64,000 nucleotides of DNA, taken from NCBI GenBank assembly GCA_028023455.1, contig JAQFVV010006273.1, positions 2,480,001-2,544,000 of the forward strand, in the 5' to 3' direction. The stretch comes from Epiperipatus broadwayi (lineage: Eukaryota > Onychophora > Udeonychophora > Euonychophora > Peripatidae). The position numbers and the translations under genes are program-made. Under the pieces are notes generated by a model. It worked only from the letters and a program-made list of their open reading frames with translations. It made no database searches and was not told the origin of the DNA. Below are positions 14,601 through 29,600 of this stretch, piece by piece; the stretch's first letter is position 1; each line of letters begins with the position of its first letter.

Positions 14601-17600
14601 TAATGTAATTTTTTCCTATAAGCCCCCATTATAAATACATATTCTGTATATGATATTCTTGCTTAACGATGAGTCTTTGAAGACCAATTGCCATCGCGGG
14701 GTAAAGGTGTACTTTTATTTTTTCAAACTATGCTTTTAATATGATTTGTTAAAAATATAAAAATTTAATAGGGAATAAATTTTTCAAAATTAAAATATAA
14801 AATCCAAATTATTTACATGAGGCTGTTCAAAAATGTAAGGTTAAAAGAATTAAGGACTTTTCTTTTTCTAGAATGATCATTGAATTGTACATTTAGCACT
14901 ACATGTTATCATTCATCATAAAATGATAGTTTTTCCCAGAGTCGTTGAAATAATAATATTCTATCATCTTTTTTAAAAAAGAAACTGGAGATAATAAATA
15001 AAGAGTATAATAGTTTTAGTTTTAACACATTACCGATATTTTCTACAATGGTCAAACAATAAAGTAAGACATATTAATTTCACATATGTTTTTCTGAAGG
15101 TTTGTGATGATGATATTTATATATTGGACTATTTCCATCATCTAATAAAAGTGTTGAATGTCTTTAGAAAATTTTAACTTTATTTAAATATTCCAAATAC
15201 ATTCAATTGTTAGTAATAACACATAGGTTAGTATATGCATAACATTTCAAGAGGTATTATTCTCCCTTCTTCTTCAGGTGTTCCTGGACTGAACGGTTAC
15301 AGTACTAACATGGAAATTAAAACTGGACTCTTAGATTCTTGAATATTGAATTTTAAGATAGCACTCTAATCAACTGAACCATTCTGTAAAGACAACCATC
15401 AGTAACAATGTAACATACTTATCCATGAGGTTCCTCCTGATTTCTCCACTTTTTCCTAAGAGCAAAGTTGATTAGTGGTTTATATACATTATGTATAGTT
15501 CATTGGTACATACATGATCAGCTACCTTAAACACATCTGTTTCCTCTCTTCTAATCATCAGTTTGTGTTCTTGCAATTGCTTTTCAATGAGATGACTGTT
15601 CTTCCTAATATATGTTCTCCACATTCACATGATATTTCATAGATGCAGTTTTTGCTTTTCAACATTTTAAATTTAAGTTTTGTAGATGTTAGAATTGATT
15701 GTAATGTAATATGGCTTTGGAAAGCTGTTCTGATGTTATACTGATTGCAGATTTTCCTTAATTTGTCTGCTATTTTTGGTAGGTATGGATACATTACTGT
15801 GTCAATAATTGTTTTTTTCTTTTGATGGTTCTTTTTTGGTGTCTATTTAAGGTTTTCTTAATAACGTCTGATGAATAACTATTTCTCATAAGAGTTTGTT
15901 CTATATAGATTTTTTTTTCAAATTGCTGGTTTCTAAACAAACTTCTTTTGCTCTGTTCCATAGTAATAGTATAACTCCATGTTTTATGTTTCCGGTGTGA
16001 TTGGATATATATGCTAAGTATTTTTTCTGTATGTGTGGGTTTTCTGTAAACTGTAGTTTTTATTTTTCCATGATAGAGTCTTGTCACAAGAATATTTAAG
16101 AATACTAATTTTTGTTCTTGTTCTGATTCTATTATGAATTTAAATAAAGGGAATATGCTTTTGATATTTTCCAGAAGGTTTGTAGTAGTGCTTCACCATG
16201 TGGCCATACATCAAATGTATCATCAACATAGGTAAGTCAAATGTTAGGTGAATATGGAATAGTCTTTATAGCTATCATTTCAAGTTCTTCCACATAAATA
16301 TTGCTAATCAGAGATGACAATGGTGAGCCCATAACCATTTCTTAATTTTTTTGAAAAAATTCTGTGTTGTATTGAAAGCAGGTTATTGTTATGCTGAATG
16401 TTAATAATTCCACTATACTATCAATTTTTTAAAGACATTCAATACTTATATTAGATGATGCAAATAGTCCAATACATAAATACAACTATTTTTATAGATA
16501 TCTCTAACCTCTCAAGAAATTAAAAGGCTGTGTGTATTAAATACACATTTTTTTTCATTTAAATTTAGTTTATAACTTATTTATTATATATCATATAGTT
16601 AAATATTTGTGATAAATATTTTATCATTAATTTTATAAATTGCTTTTGTTTACAAATATTTTTATGAAATACATAGCAGATTGATTTGAAATAGTTTCAG
16701 TCATTGCAAAATAATAAACCAATACTTTTGCTATTATAAAATATAAATCACAATCTAACAATATGACTATTGTATAAAACAGAGAAACATTCAAATAATA
16801 TAAAACTCTATTACCAAGCACTTTCAGCTCATTTGAGTCCTTATCAAGGCTGTATAAAAATTGTTATACTCTACTAAGTGAAAAACATGAACATTTCATT
16901 ATAATTGCAAAACTGGTGCTATTAATGCAAAGTTAATCAATTTTCTGATTAGTTGTTTACTGCTGATATAATGAAATGTTCAAGTTTATTGCTTAGTAGA
17001 GTATAATAATTTTTGTACAGCCTTGATAAGGACTCAAATGAGTTGAAAGCATTTGACAATAGGGTTTTATATTATTTTAATGTTTCTCTGATTTATGCAA
17101 TAGTCATATTAGTATTGTAATTTCAGTCATTGTTAAATTGCTTTAGATATATTTTTTAAGTTCTGCTGTAAGCAGACCATAAATAGCAGTGAAATGTCAA
17201 AATATCTTATTTTAATTCAGAGCTATATCGATGCATTCTATTTTTAAATTTTATAAATTAAAAAAAACATAATAATATCTAAAAAAATATCTATGATATA
17301 AAACATAATGTAAATAGTAAGAGAAATTTTATTAATAATAAGAAATAATCATAATTCAAAATAATAATATATTACATCTTACCATAGTTAAATCTCCTCT
17401 AGGCATTTCATTGAGATCTTCCTGAAGACAGCATGCAAAAATAATATCTTTATATCTTAAACATAAATATAATACTATTTAATTATCTAATGTTTAAAAC
17501 AAAAACATTTATTAGAAAAGTTTTTAAGACAATTTTGTTTACCTATTTTCTTCAAAATATTTACCAAATATAATATTTTCTCGAATTGTTGCATTAAAAA

Positions 17601-20600
17601 GCCAAGCTTTTTGGGATACTAAAGCTATGGATCCACTTACATCTACGTTTCCGCTTACTAGTTTTAACTGCATATATATATAAAGAGAGCAATACTTAAA
17701 AAAAATTGAAAATTAACTAAGAATTAGAATATAATAATAATTTTTTTACATTAAAAAATTAAGAAGTATATTTAGTCAATATTCTTCTAAAGAAAAATTA
17801 TATTATGTCTTCTAATATGCATTTCAATCAATCCATTTCACCAGTAACTACATACTATTGTCATGTTTTATTTTTGTGAACTATATTAACTTCACTTATA
17901 AAATATTTAATTTTAGCCAGAATTATTTCACAATAATGTTTCTTAAACCACTAAACATCATCATAATCACCATTTCGTATGCTTTCTCATAACTGTTATT
18001 AAAACAGGCAAAACTCTTTATACTGTAGTGCCACTCAGTGCATTTTATTCTCATAGTTTTGTAGTTAAGTAGAGATAAAAGGTGGCTGCTGGAGGGTTGC
18101 ATTAAATTCTAAGGTCTAGGTGCCGTGCTCTCAGATCATTGACAAAAGCCACAAGCTAGAAACTAGTCTGGGGATATTGGATGAGTAGGCACTAGATGGG
18201 ATTTAATGCACAAGCCGCCTGACATCCATTGATTACTCTGTCTTCCACTGAGTGGCACTACTATATGGAGAGTTTTGATTGTTTTAATAATGTTTCTTGA
18301 ATTAAAAATACAAATAAGTATTATAAATCACTTTTATTAGGCTAAAAGGACTTACATTTCATTTTACAGTTCATATAGATTTTGAATTTTACTAAAGATC
18401 AAAGATATACTCTATTTTTTATAAACTAGAAAGAGAATTTTTGATAATAAAAGAATATTTAATGATGCTTCAAGTAGAAAACTGAGAACATAAGAAATTT
18501 TGTGAAAAGTTTAAAAAAAGAGAGAACAGAAACTAAACTAATTAAAGTCTTTTTTTAAATTAAATTTCAAATATTTGGTTAAATTCAATTTGTATTAGAT
18601 TACTTATTGATGCAATTCTGAAAAATAATATTGAGATTTTCATATTTTTATTCATATCTAATAAAACAATATCAGCAATAATTTAATTTTTCAAAGTTGA
18701 CTGTTATGTCTACGTTTCATCAACTTATTTTCAATTTATAAGATAGAAGTAAAAAAGTAAACACTGTCTCAAGTTCAATAAAATACAATGGTATTTAATA
18801 AAACATTTAAGTAATCATTTTTAAATCTAGAAACAGTTAATAATTTATTGAGATTACATTTTGATTATTGTAAAATTAGAAAATGAAAGAAATAAGTAAA
18901 AAAAACAACAACATGTAGACGCTTTAATGAAAAACGAAAAAGCCAACAAATTATATGTACTCATATTAGTAACAGGGTTTGGAATTACAATAAAATAGTA
19001 TTATGACTAAGATAGTGGTCAGCCTTGGTGGGAGTTTCCTAAGATTTACTTCCTTCATAATCAAATTTAATGTCGCTGCTTATTTAAAGTTACATTCTAA
19101 ATTTAATGTGCCCACATGTTGAACCATCTCTTAAAATAGTAGAGTCACTTATATAACATTAATGTTTATTAGAGAAATAAATTTTAAAGACAAAACAAGT
19201 TTTGAAAAAAGTCTTATTTTTCAAATACTAAGAATTTGATGAGTTAGCTAACTATTTTTTAGAAAAAAATAATGCAAACATAATAGTAATTACAGTAAGT
19301 AATAGTAGATATTAATATAATTTGCATTTACAATTTTGTTTTTAATTAATTAATTCCATTATTCTGTATTTGAAACTAATCAATGCCTGTTGCATTACTT
19401 AACATTTTAGCTTAAAAGAGAGAATACCAATGAATAAAGCAAATGGATATTTTTTATCCATTATTAAGAAACATAGCTGATAATAAGTCTGGTGCCTCCA
19501 TCATCATTACCATTATTATCAACCATTATCAATCCACTGTAGGATGAAGGTCTCTCCAAGTTCAATCCATTTTCTCTGATCTCTAGCTTCTCTTTTCCAC
19601 ATCACCCCTGCACACTTTCTTATTTCATCCATCCATCTCACATGTAGTATCTTTCTGGCTCTTTTATAATAATCTTTAGGAATCCAGTTTAAGATTTCAA
19701 TTGCCCATCTATTATCATCTCTTCTAGCAATATGTTCAGCCTAATTCCACTTCAATCTGTTAAGTCTTTCAATGATGTTAGTAATACCTGTTTATGCTCT
19801 TATTCATGTATTGCATTTTTGATCTCTTTTTGTTACTCCTTGCATCCATCTTTCCATGCTTTTTTGATTGGTCTGAAGTCTTTGTATTGAGCTTCTATTA
19901 AGTGTCCAAGTCTCAGATCCATATGTAAGAACTGGTAAAACACATTTAGGCAATACAAAATATCAAGTCTTAATTTTTAAAATGTAAATTTACAATCAAA
20001 TGAGTTCTATAAAATTGTGCAACACAATTCAATGCAATAAATATTTTTAACAGATTTTTCACATAGTATATTCATTATTGAAATAATAAATAAATAAAGC
20101 CACTAAATCATTTTTAATTTTTAAGATTATCTTATATTCTGACTGAGCTATACTCTACATCCAATCTTTGTTTCTAGAAAATGAGTCAGTTACATGCTGG
20201 GGCATTATTATAAAATAAATATTTTAAGACTTTTAAATATTAAAAAAAATATTTTTTTAATCATTACACTAATATTTTAATAAATGTATTTAATTTTTTG
20301 TCTTCAGATTATTTAAGAAAGATTTTTATTTATTTATTATGCCATTCGCAGTTGAATAATAATTTAATTTATGATTATGATAAAAAAGAAAAAAAAATCT
20401 TTTATTCATTACCAATAGTTTAACTTTATAATTATAAAAACATTAAGTGTAATAAATTCATTATTTTAAATTCTATTATCAAAATGTGATCTTTTAATTA
20501 ATATACTATTTCAAATATAAATATAGGGGATTTGAACTCAGACTTTTAAGCAACCTTCAATTATCCACACTATCTCATAGTACTGATACACATGACCATA

Positions 20601-23600
20601 CACATGTAGAAAAGATAAATAATCACCAATACACATATTTCGTGCTGAACCAGCACTCATCAGTTGGTCAAGATTATCATCTCCCACACATATATACAAT
20701 CAGTGCTCAGTTTACATTAAGATAACAAATCTTCAAATATAGTAAAACTTAAACGTTAAGTATGAAAGTAATGGTCATTCTCATTGCATGCTCTTTTATG
20801 CTTCAAAATCATAAAGCCACAATGATTAGCAGTGAATTTAAAAACATTTATATAATTAGAACAATATCATATTTTATCTGGTTCACATAGGTATCATTTC
20901 ATCAAATAAGAATAGCTGTATGATTGTATTAAAATTGTGTTAAAAAGACTACATATTTTTCCCAAGATGGGATGTTATAAGTACAATTTTTAACTTTATA
21001 AATACAAACAAACTAAAATTGATTAATAGTTACTTTAAACTAATTCTATTAACTTGAAGAATTGAATTTAGATCTTTTTTTAATCTTTGATAGCGTTATG
21101 TTTTATCATAGTTAATTGTCTATTTGTTTTCAGAATTATAGCTTTGCATTACAAGTATACATTTTTTTGACGGGGATGGTAGTAGGAGGGAGAGCGGAGG
21201 GCGGGGATATTTTTTTTAACATATAATTTTACTTTTGGCCACTAATTTTTATGTATAAAAGACGATGATTTGTGCAATTATTCAAAGAGATCTAGTGATA
21301 ATAGTTTTTGAAGTAGTGATTACAATTTATTTATATATAATTGTTATTATTTTATATAATTATAATAAGCATTTTAAAGATAATTACCTCTCCTAGTATT
21401 CCCATAAGTAAAGATGTTTTTCCACTACCCACATGACCACATATTCCAATAAAATCTCCCTAAAACATTTTAATGATATAAATAAATGAAATAGATTTCA
21501 GTAAAACAAATTCTATTTTAAAAATGATTTAAATAAATAACAACCCCCCTCCCTTGATGCTGCATTTGGGGTTTAAGTGTCGATTGTAATAAAATATTAG
21601 AATGAGCAAAAATTGTTGATCACTGTCGAGGATATTATCATTATCAGACTCTTCTTAAATTATTGATAATTAGAAACTTACATAATTAACATATATATAC
21701 TGTTGACCACTTGCGGTGTTATGTCTGCAGTAAGAATATAGTGAACCTTATTATTTTTTTTTGAGTAAAGAAAACTTTTAAGTACTGTTATTACCTCTGT
21801 TCCAGATAATCATTCCATAGCCATTCTTGTAGCCATATAATTATGGGTGTAAAATTGGCTATTTTAAAATTATTAGCATAAAACAATAAAAGAAAAATAT
21901 AAACATACTACCTGACAACTTATTGAGTATTGTATTTGTTTTTTCTCAGTGGAAAGATCTGATGAAAATTTTCTTTGTAGTAAGCTATTTGAGATTGCTT
22001 TATTTTCATTAGTTCACAATTAATAGATACACAATGGGAAAACTCAAAATATTTTAATATATATATATTGTGTTATATTGAAATCAGTAATGAGTATATT
22101 TTTTTTCTTTTAAAATGCAATTTAAGATGCATAAACAGTATATATTTTATATTTGTTACTACTTTCGCTTGCTTTCTTCTATTTCTTTTATTACTTTTTT
22201 TTTTATTATTATTATTTACTAATATCTATTTCTTCAGCAATGATATAAATTGGCAGTCATGAAAGTTCATCATAATTTCATCATCAGAAAAACATTAATT
22301 CAAAATGTATAAAAAAAAGGTGTGTGTAGTTTATATTAAAAATGCATGAATAGGCAAAAATAAGTCTCAATAAAGAAATATCAGTGCCGATTTAGTATGC
22401 GCTCATGGTCGCCATATTGAATTACAAGAACCGCCCAAAAACGTGCTGACACATCCAACCGATAAATGAGATCCAACTGATAAATGACATCGATTCAAAT
22501 GAATTATTTTTATTAATTTTTTTCACAAAACATAGATTGACTATTTATTTAGGTAAGCAAATGATAAACCATTAAGCATCACATGATCACATTTCCTATG
22601 CTAGCACATTAATTGTTGATAAACAGAGCAAAACTCTCCATACAGTATTGCCACCTGTGCTAAACAGAGTAATCAATGGATGCCAGAAGGCTTGTGCATA
22701 AAATCCCTATCTAATGCCTACTCATCCAATATCCCCAGACTAGTTTCTGGCTTGTGGCCTTCGTCAGTGAGGAGCTTTGGATCTGAGAGCACTGCGTCTA
22801 GATCTTAGGATCTAATGCAACCCTCTAGAAACCACCTTTTATCTCTACTTAACTACAAAACTATGAGAATGAAATTGAAAACACAAAAAATATTTTCAAT
22901 CTAAGCTCAATAGCTTATATAATCATATGGGTCTGAACTCAGTTCAGCACCCATACACTTTGGTGTCTTTGGCTCTTTTACAATCATAGCCACCACTATC
23001 CTATTAGGCAGGATTGGTGTTAAACCATTAAGCATCACATGATCACATTTCCTATACTAGCACATTAATTGTTGATAAACAGAGCAAAACTCTCCATAAA
23101 GTATTGCCACCTCTGCTAAACAGAGTAATCAATGGATGCCAGAAGGCTTGTGCATAAAATCTCTATCTAATGCCTACTCATCCAATATCCCCAGCAACTA
23201 GTCTGGGGATATTGGATGAGTAGGCATTAGATAGAGATTTTATGCACAAGCCTTCTGGCATCCATTGATTACTCTGTTTAGCACAGGTGGCAATACTGTA
23301 TGGAGAGTTTTGCTCTGTTTGTAAGCAAATGATTCTAAAAAGTTTGAAAGCACTCAAAACAATGCAGCTCTATAAAGAGGAAAACTGTTTAACAAATTGT
23401 AGAAAAGTGTATTTGTAAGTTAAAATAAAAATATTATAAAGATGGTTATTAGTAGAAAATTTGATGTTTATTCTTTGAAACAATTGCTCCTCATGTTAAG
23501 TTTCAGTAATTATTAAAAACTAAAATTGATACATTTGACTTTTAAGCTTCTTATATAATTAGAATATAGAATTCTTTTTAAATTGTGTTGTAGATATGAG

Positions 23601-26600
23601 TAATCATTTTTGGATTCATTGAGGAATCCTGACAGGTTATCTAAGTATGATTGTATTATAAGTGATTTGATTAAAAATACAAGTGGTTTTCTTTCCTTAT
23701 CCAAATAACAAAATAGGTATGGAAATTTATAAGCAATATAGAGATTTTAAAACAAATATTCAACAACTAGTAAAAAGATTTATGGATAAATGATGGATTA
23801 AAATAGAAAAAAAGATACAGTCAATTACCAAATTGTATTCATTGAATGGGATAAAAATGGTATCATAATTATATTAAATTATATTATAATGTTCTTTTAT
23901 ATGTTAATGATAATTCAAACATATAAATGAAACATCATGATTATCTTCATAATAGTGCTAAATTCAATCAAATCAATGCATTTAATGATGTATCCTTTCT
24001 ATCACATGCATTTACATATGAATGAAGACAGCATTTTGTTGTACTTAAAACCATTCTTTATAATGTTAAAAATGGAAAGTATGTAGTTTTTGATAAGATT
24101 TCTGAAAAAGTTTTAAAATGTAATGGTGATATATGGATTTATTAGGTTGTGTCACTTGATCTTAGAAAATACCTCTATTATTCAAATTTGTAAAGACAAG
24201 AAAATGTAAAAAAAGACTGCAGTGATTATTGTAAAATGCTAACACTATGTATAACAGTTAAAACACTTTCAAAATTTTATTAAATAATTGCTTTCAATAA
24301 GAGATAGATTCAAGAGAAATAATTATTTTAAAAAATTACAATACAATAGATATGATTTTTGTTGTCAGACAATGGCAAAATACCTTGAGCTAAGATGTAA
24401 TTCATTTATTTCTTTTATAAATTTGATCAAGGCATTTGACTCAATTAATTGAAAAAGTTTGTGGCAATATTTAACAATATCTATATGGCTTTTAATTTTT
24501 TTTTACTTTTATAGACTTTCATGTGATGTTATGATGGAAAAAAATCTTACTAGTGGCTGAAATTTTGCTATATTTAAAATGAAACCTCCTTCTTGACAAG
24601 GATATATGTAAATTTGTTTCAATTTTGTTTTCCATATTTATGACAGTAATATTTGCAACAGTCTACAAGTGGCTTCATGAAACATATATCTAAATAAAAT
24701 ATAGATATACCAATAAGAATTTTATTAAAGTAAATCAAGGAATTTCATATTGTTGGTGCCGAGATTTGTAACATACTATCGACTATGCTTTCTATTATCA
24801 TTCAAAGTAAATTTACAATCTATATTTAATAATATACAAAAAACTTGGTCTAGGAATAAGTATTTCAAAGTTCAAAAGGTTTATTAGCCAATAAACATGG
24901 GCAAAACCTACAAGTTTTGGATTGAATTGTTATCAATGAAAGAAAATGGATCAAAATTTCATTATTTAAATAGAAGTTTAAATAGAAAGATAGAGATGCA
25001 GCACAATCTTTAATGTGCTGTAATAACATTCAAAAAATTCAAAAGAAGAATACATTGCTATAATTATTCCACATAAATTACTTGTATACAGTGCTGTTAT
25101 TTGGCATATTTACTGTATAAAAAAGAAGATATTCTTTATAAATGTAACATAAAAGTTTGGAAAATTCTTTATTATTGGATTAAGAATATAAATGAATGAA
25201 AAGATGTAGATTTAAAAAAATAATTATGATCAACTTGAGTATAGGTTTTGTAATGCCTTTTATATTACAAAAATTATCACAATATCACTATAAAAGGATG
25301 TACTATCAACTAATTTCAATTACTGAGAATAGAATATTGTGGTGAGATACAGTTTTGAAAAAGAAATTTTTTACTGAGAATGTTTAAGATTCAAATAAAC
25401 TGACTTAAAGACTAGTGTGTGAATGATGCAAATGTGGTTGTGATTTGCAAGATGAATTGCATCATTCCAAAGTTTACTTTAATCAGTTTCTCTTCTTGTA
25501 TGTTTTTTCCTCCCTTATTTATTTATTTTTGAACTTAGAGTGGCCATATTTGTCTAAAAAATGAATGATAATCATTGAAAGACAATAAAATATGCAGTAG
25601 AGATATACACAATTTCAAAAAAATTGAAAGTAAAAGAAAAAGAAGAAACAATGAGATGATTGGAAGTCCATCATGATAGTAAATATGTACTTTTGAGAAT
25701 TTTGAAAAACTAAGTAAATGATATTTTTATATTGGACTATTTCCATCATCTAATATGCTTATTGAATGTCTTTAGAAAAATTTAACTTTATTTAAATATT
25801 CCAAATACATTCAACTGTTAGTAATAGCACAACAAACAGGTTAGTATATGCACAACATTTTGAGAGGTATTATTCTCCCCTCTTTTTCAGGTGTTGATGG
25901 CCCGACCAGTGACAGTAATAGCATGAGATTCAAACCTGGATTCTTGATTATTGACTTTTAAGGAGAGTGTTACATTGTGCATATACTAATCTGTTTGATA
26001 TGCTATTACTAACAGTTGAATATATTTGGAATATTTAAATAAAGTTAAATTTTTCTAAAGACACTTAATATACCTATTAGATGATGGAAATAGTCCAATA
26101 TAAAAATACAATTAAAACACCATCATCACAGACCTTCAGGAAAACATTAAGTAGATGATAAAAATCCCAGACATATCAAAAGTTTGTGGTTTTTAATAAT
26201 AGGCACTACTTATTAAATAATACAAATATATACATTCTGTGGTTATTTCTTTAAAACTTCTTGGAAATTAATGTTTCAATAAATCACAGAAAATTAAAGA
26301 ACAGTTCAATGGGAAAAGATAAATATCAAGTTTTTTTCCAAGCAATTGCTTTCTGTGATTTATTTATTTATTTTAAACTTTAGAATAAAAAACAAAGTGA
26401 ACGACATAAATGAATGGAATAACGAAAAAAATAAGAGCGTTTAAATAGATTTAAAATTAAAGAATTATACTTTTAATTTATTATTTTTAATAAAGCAAAA
26501 ACATAAAAAGTATATTGAAGTATAAAAAATAAATGGATTCAGTTATTTTTCATATTGTACAAATAAAGACTTTATATGATGATACAAAACAATCAAGTGG

Positions 26601-29600
26601 ATTCGCACGTGACATTCAAGCATTAAAAGTAATGAAATGGACTTTGAACCAGAATCTTTTCCAGTCCATCATTGTATTACTGCTCTAATAAACACAAAGC
26701 TATAGTAATAGATTGATCATGTGATAAAAAATGTTTATAATAATTCTTGGCTGGGCATCAAAATAAAAAGACATATATTTATGAAAAGTGCAGTAATTTA
26801 ATAATATGATGACAATAAAAAAGTGATAAACTTTTATGGCGGAGATGGGTGGGGGGTGCGATGGGGTGGGGGTGGTTGGCTAAAAAACTTTAAATAGACA
26901 TTGATGGCTAATTATTAGAGAGGACATTATCCTGCAAAGGAAAGTTAATGACTGAGAATGATAACATATGTATATATTATTATAATTTTTAGAACTTATT
27001 TTAAAATTTCTTTTTAATTAAATCACGGTCTTTACAATGACAGTAAAGCGGTATTGCGAAATACAAATATTTCTAAGTCACAAGTATTTTGTTCAAACTA
27101 ATTTTGCTGAAAAAATGAAATACCTAAAAGTTAAATTTAACTTTATGTACAACAAAAACATAATATTTAAATTTTTTTTTTTCATATGTCATAACAAAAA
27201 CATAATATTTAAATTTTTGTTTCAAATTAAATTAATTTTAATTTAAATCAGACAAAAAAAAAACAACAGCAATTATTTCATTGTGATTACAAAAAGTAGT
27301 TTTCGTTGCATATATCGCCATCTATGATATACAAAATGAGTCATTTTCTAAAATTTATTGATAAGTATATCAAAAACTGAATGGAATCTTACAAAAATAA
27401 ATGCAGTCAATAATTTTGTAGTTATAATAACAATAATGACAATTTTATTTTGCAGTAAATTTTATTTTCAGAAGTGTATTATATATTCTAAATTCAAAAA
27501 TAATATAAATGGAAAAAAAAGTGCAAACTTAATTGAATAATTTATCAAACTTAATTCAGATGGCACCAATGAGTTATCAAGAAAAGAAGAGAGAGAGAGA
27601 CAATTGGTTTTAATGTTGGAAATGTTTCTACAGTTGGATATATTGACATGTTTTAAAATTCTCAACATTAAAAATTTGCTTTTGGATACAAAATAACTCA
27701 TTATTTAAAAAATTATTGAGATCTTAAAACACTACAATAATTCATACAACTAAACTAAATAGTTTTTTAATTAACTTCCATTTTATCAAGTATTCTAACT
27801 ATACATTTTGAATTAGTTTTAGTATTGAAAAACAAAATTTATATGATTGTTTAATATGAAATGAATTTTTAGGGTTGTGTTTGTTCTTATTACTCCAGCT
27901 AGAGAGATCACAATAAATGTTTATTGAAATGTGTGTATATATATATAAAAAGAACCTGATTCTGTTGCTCTAATTGGCTCTTTGAAGTTTTATTTTAGTT
28001 TATTTATTGGCATGTAGTAGTTACTAATATAAATAGACATTTCATGATATTACACTTGATTAATACTTTTGAAAAAAATTTTTTTTTTTAAACTTACTGC
28101 TTGAAATGAAGTTATTATATGCCATTAGACTTTCACATGACCCACCACTCTTCACTCTATCTCAGAACACTGATACACTTGAATACATATATGTCGAAAA
28201 GATAAAAATCACCAATACATGTATTTCATACTAAACCAGCAATCATCAGTTGGTAGAGATGATGATCTGCCAACTGATGATTGCTGGTTTAGTATGAAAT
28301 ACGTGTATTGGTGATTTTTATTTTTTTGACATATATGTATTCAAGTGTATCAGTGTTATGAGATAGAGTGAAGAGTGGTGGGTCATGTGAAAGTCTGTGC
28401 TCATATACCCTATTTATTACATATATTGGTACAGATATATAATAAGCCTGTATTTCAGTTATTATATGCTATTAGTTAAAAGTTTTTTTTAAATATATAA
28501 TTCCATTTTATTTTTGCTAATAAAGATTTCTGAAAATGAAAAGAAAGATTTATTGGACAATTGTGATGATTTTTATCTGCAAGGTGTTTGCTGTGGTTTC
28601 AACTTATATCATACAATAATGGCATTATTATTTTTATTTGATTCAAAGTTTTCCTTTAATCACTACATCTCTAAGAAATTTGATTTAATGATATTTTCTG
28701 ATATATTATTGGCAAAGGTGTTTAAATTTTATCTTAATGCTTTAAACATTCATGAAAATTTTAAAACAATTTCAGTGTTATAAAAAAATCAATAGGAATG
28801 AGTGTTCATACATTTGATTATTGGGTGAAGTGATTTAATGTTTGATAACTCAAACATTAATTTAGCTTGACTACAGAATTACATTATTTAGTTCTACTGT
28901 AGATAATAACATGTTTTGTTATATCACATGACAAACATTTCCTATGCTTACACAAGCTGTTAAAACAGTAGCAAACTTTCCTTACAGTAGTGCAAGCCAA
29001 TGCAAGCCTTAGTAATCAATGAATGATTGTAGTTTTAAAAAATTACACCAAAATGTATACATATTAAACTGAGTTCAGATCTATATGATTATATAAGTGA
29101 AAAACTTGAATTGAAAACATCCTTGTGTTTTCATCTTGTGCTCATAGATTTAGTTAGCTAAATAGGTAAAAGGTGGCTATTGGAAGGTTATATTAGATCC
29201 TAAGATGTATAGATCCTAAGAACTAGGTACAGTGTTCTCATATCCAATGTATCTCACTGTAAAATCCATAAGGAAGAAACTAGACTGAGGATATTGAATG
29301 AATAGGCTCTTAGATAAAGATTTTATGCCCAAACATTCTTGCATCCATTGATTACAAAGGTTTTCATTGGGTGGCACTACTGTAAGGAGAGTTTGTTATG
29401 CTATATATGTTTGTAAAACATTATCATTAGGGTAATCGTTAATATCTGAATTTATCAATAAAGTTTATTGCAATGAAGTGTTTTAAGATATGTGATAAAT
29501 TCAACTCATATTATTCTATTCCTGAACTGAAATAACTAATGAATATTAACAAACAATATAAAACAAAATTTATAGACTAATTTTTGACTATTAGTTTTGC

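Larger units (their letters stand above)
15090..16490 (-). mobile_element. Penelope-like element, decayed (family c)
   Basis: On the minus strand this carries a broken PLE reverse transcriptase, a GIY-YIG domain and a roughly 300-bp 3' non-coding end that matches family c repeats. RT pieces near 16180-16350 read [19 protein letters not shown] and [11 protein letters not shown] (the Y-x-D-D box), and at 15794-16087 [12 protein letters not shown]. An inverted scrap of the terminal repeat lies at 16420-16490, giving head-to-head flanks. A hammerhead-like motif lies at its 3' end. Confidence 0.85.
16735..17130. repeat. Palindromic element with two hammerhead-like motifs
   Basis: Two arms of about 160 bp (16735-16905 and 16970-17130) are inverted copies around a short centre near 16930. 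Each arm carries a hammerhead-like fold near its outer part. No coding sequence is present. The layout is the same as the PLE palindromes at 43.5, 45.9 and 49.8 kb, so this is probably a non-coding PLE-type terminal pair. Confidence 0.75.
28110..28475. mobile_element. Palindromic hammerhead element, family e, with 19-bp TSD
   Basis: Direct repeats AGTTATTATATGCCATTAG (28110-28128) and AGTTATTATATGCTATTAG (28457-28475) differ at one base. Immediately inside, arms 28129-28257 and 28263-28395 are near-perfect inverted copies, each carrying a hammerhead with CTGATGA. About 60 extra bases follow the right arm before the TSD. The palindrome therefore entered the site as one unit. Confidence 0.85.

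Noticed and set aside
12935-14715. Pogo/Tigger-like terminal repeats
   Set aside because: Similarity between the two ends is weak, no transposase is present and no TA duplication could be verified. Listed only at low confidence.
28514-28783. 89-codon ORF as a possible host exon
   Set aside because: No match to ABCC or another family, and wrong strand for the host gene.
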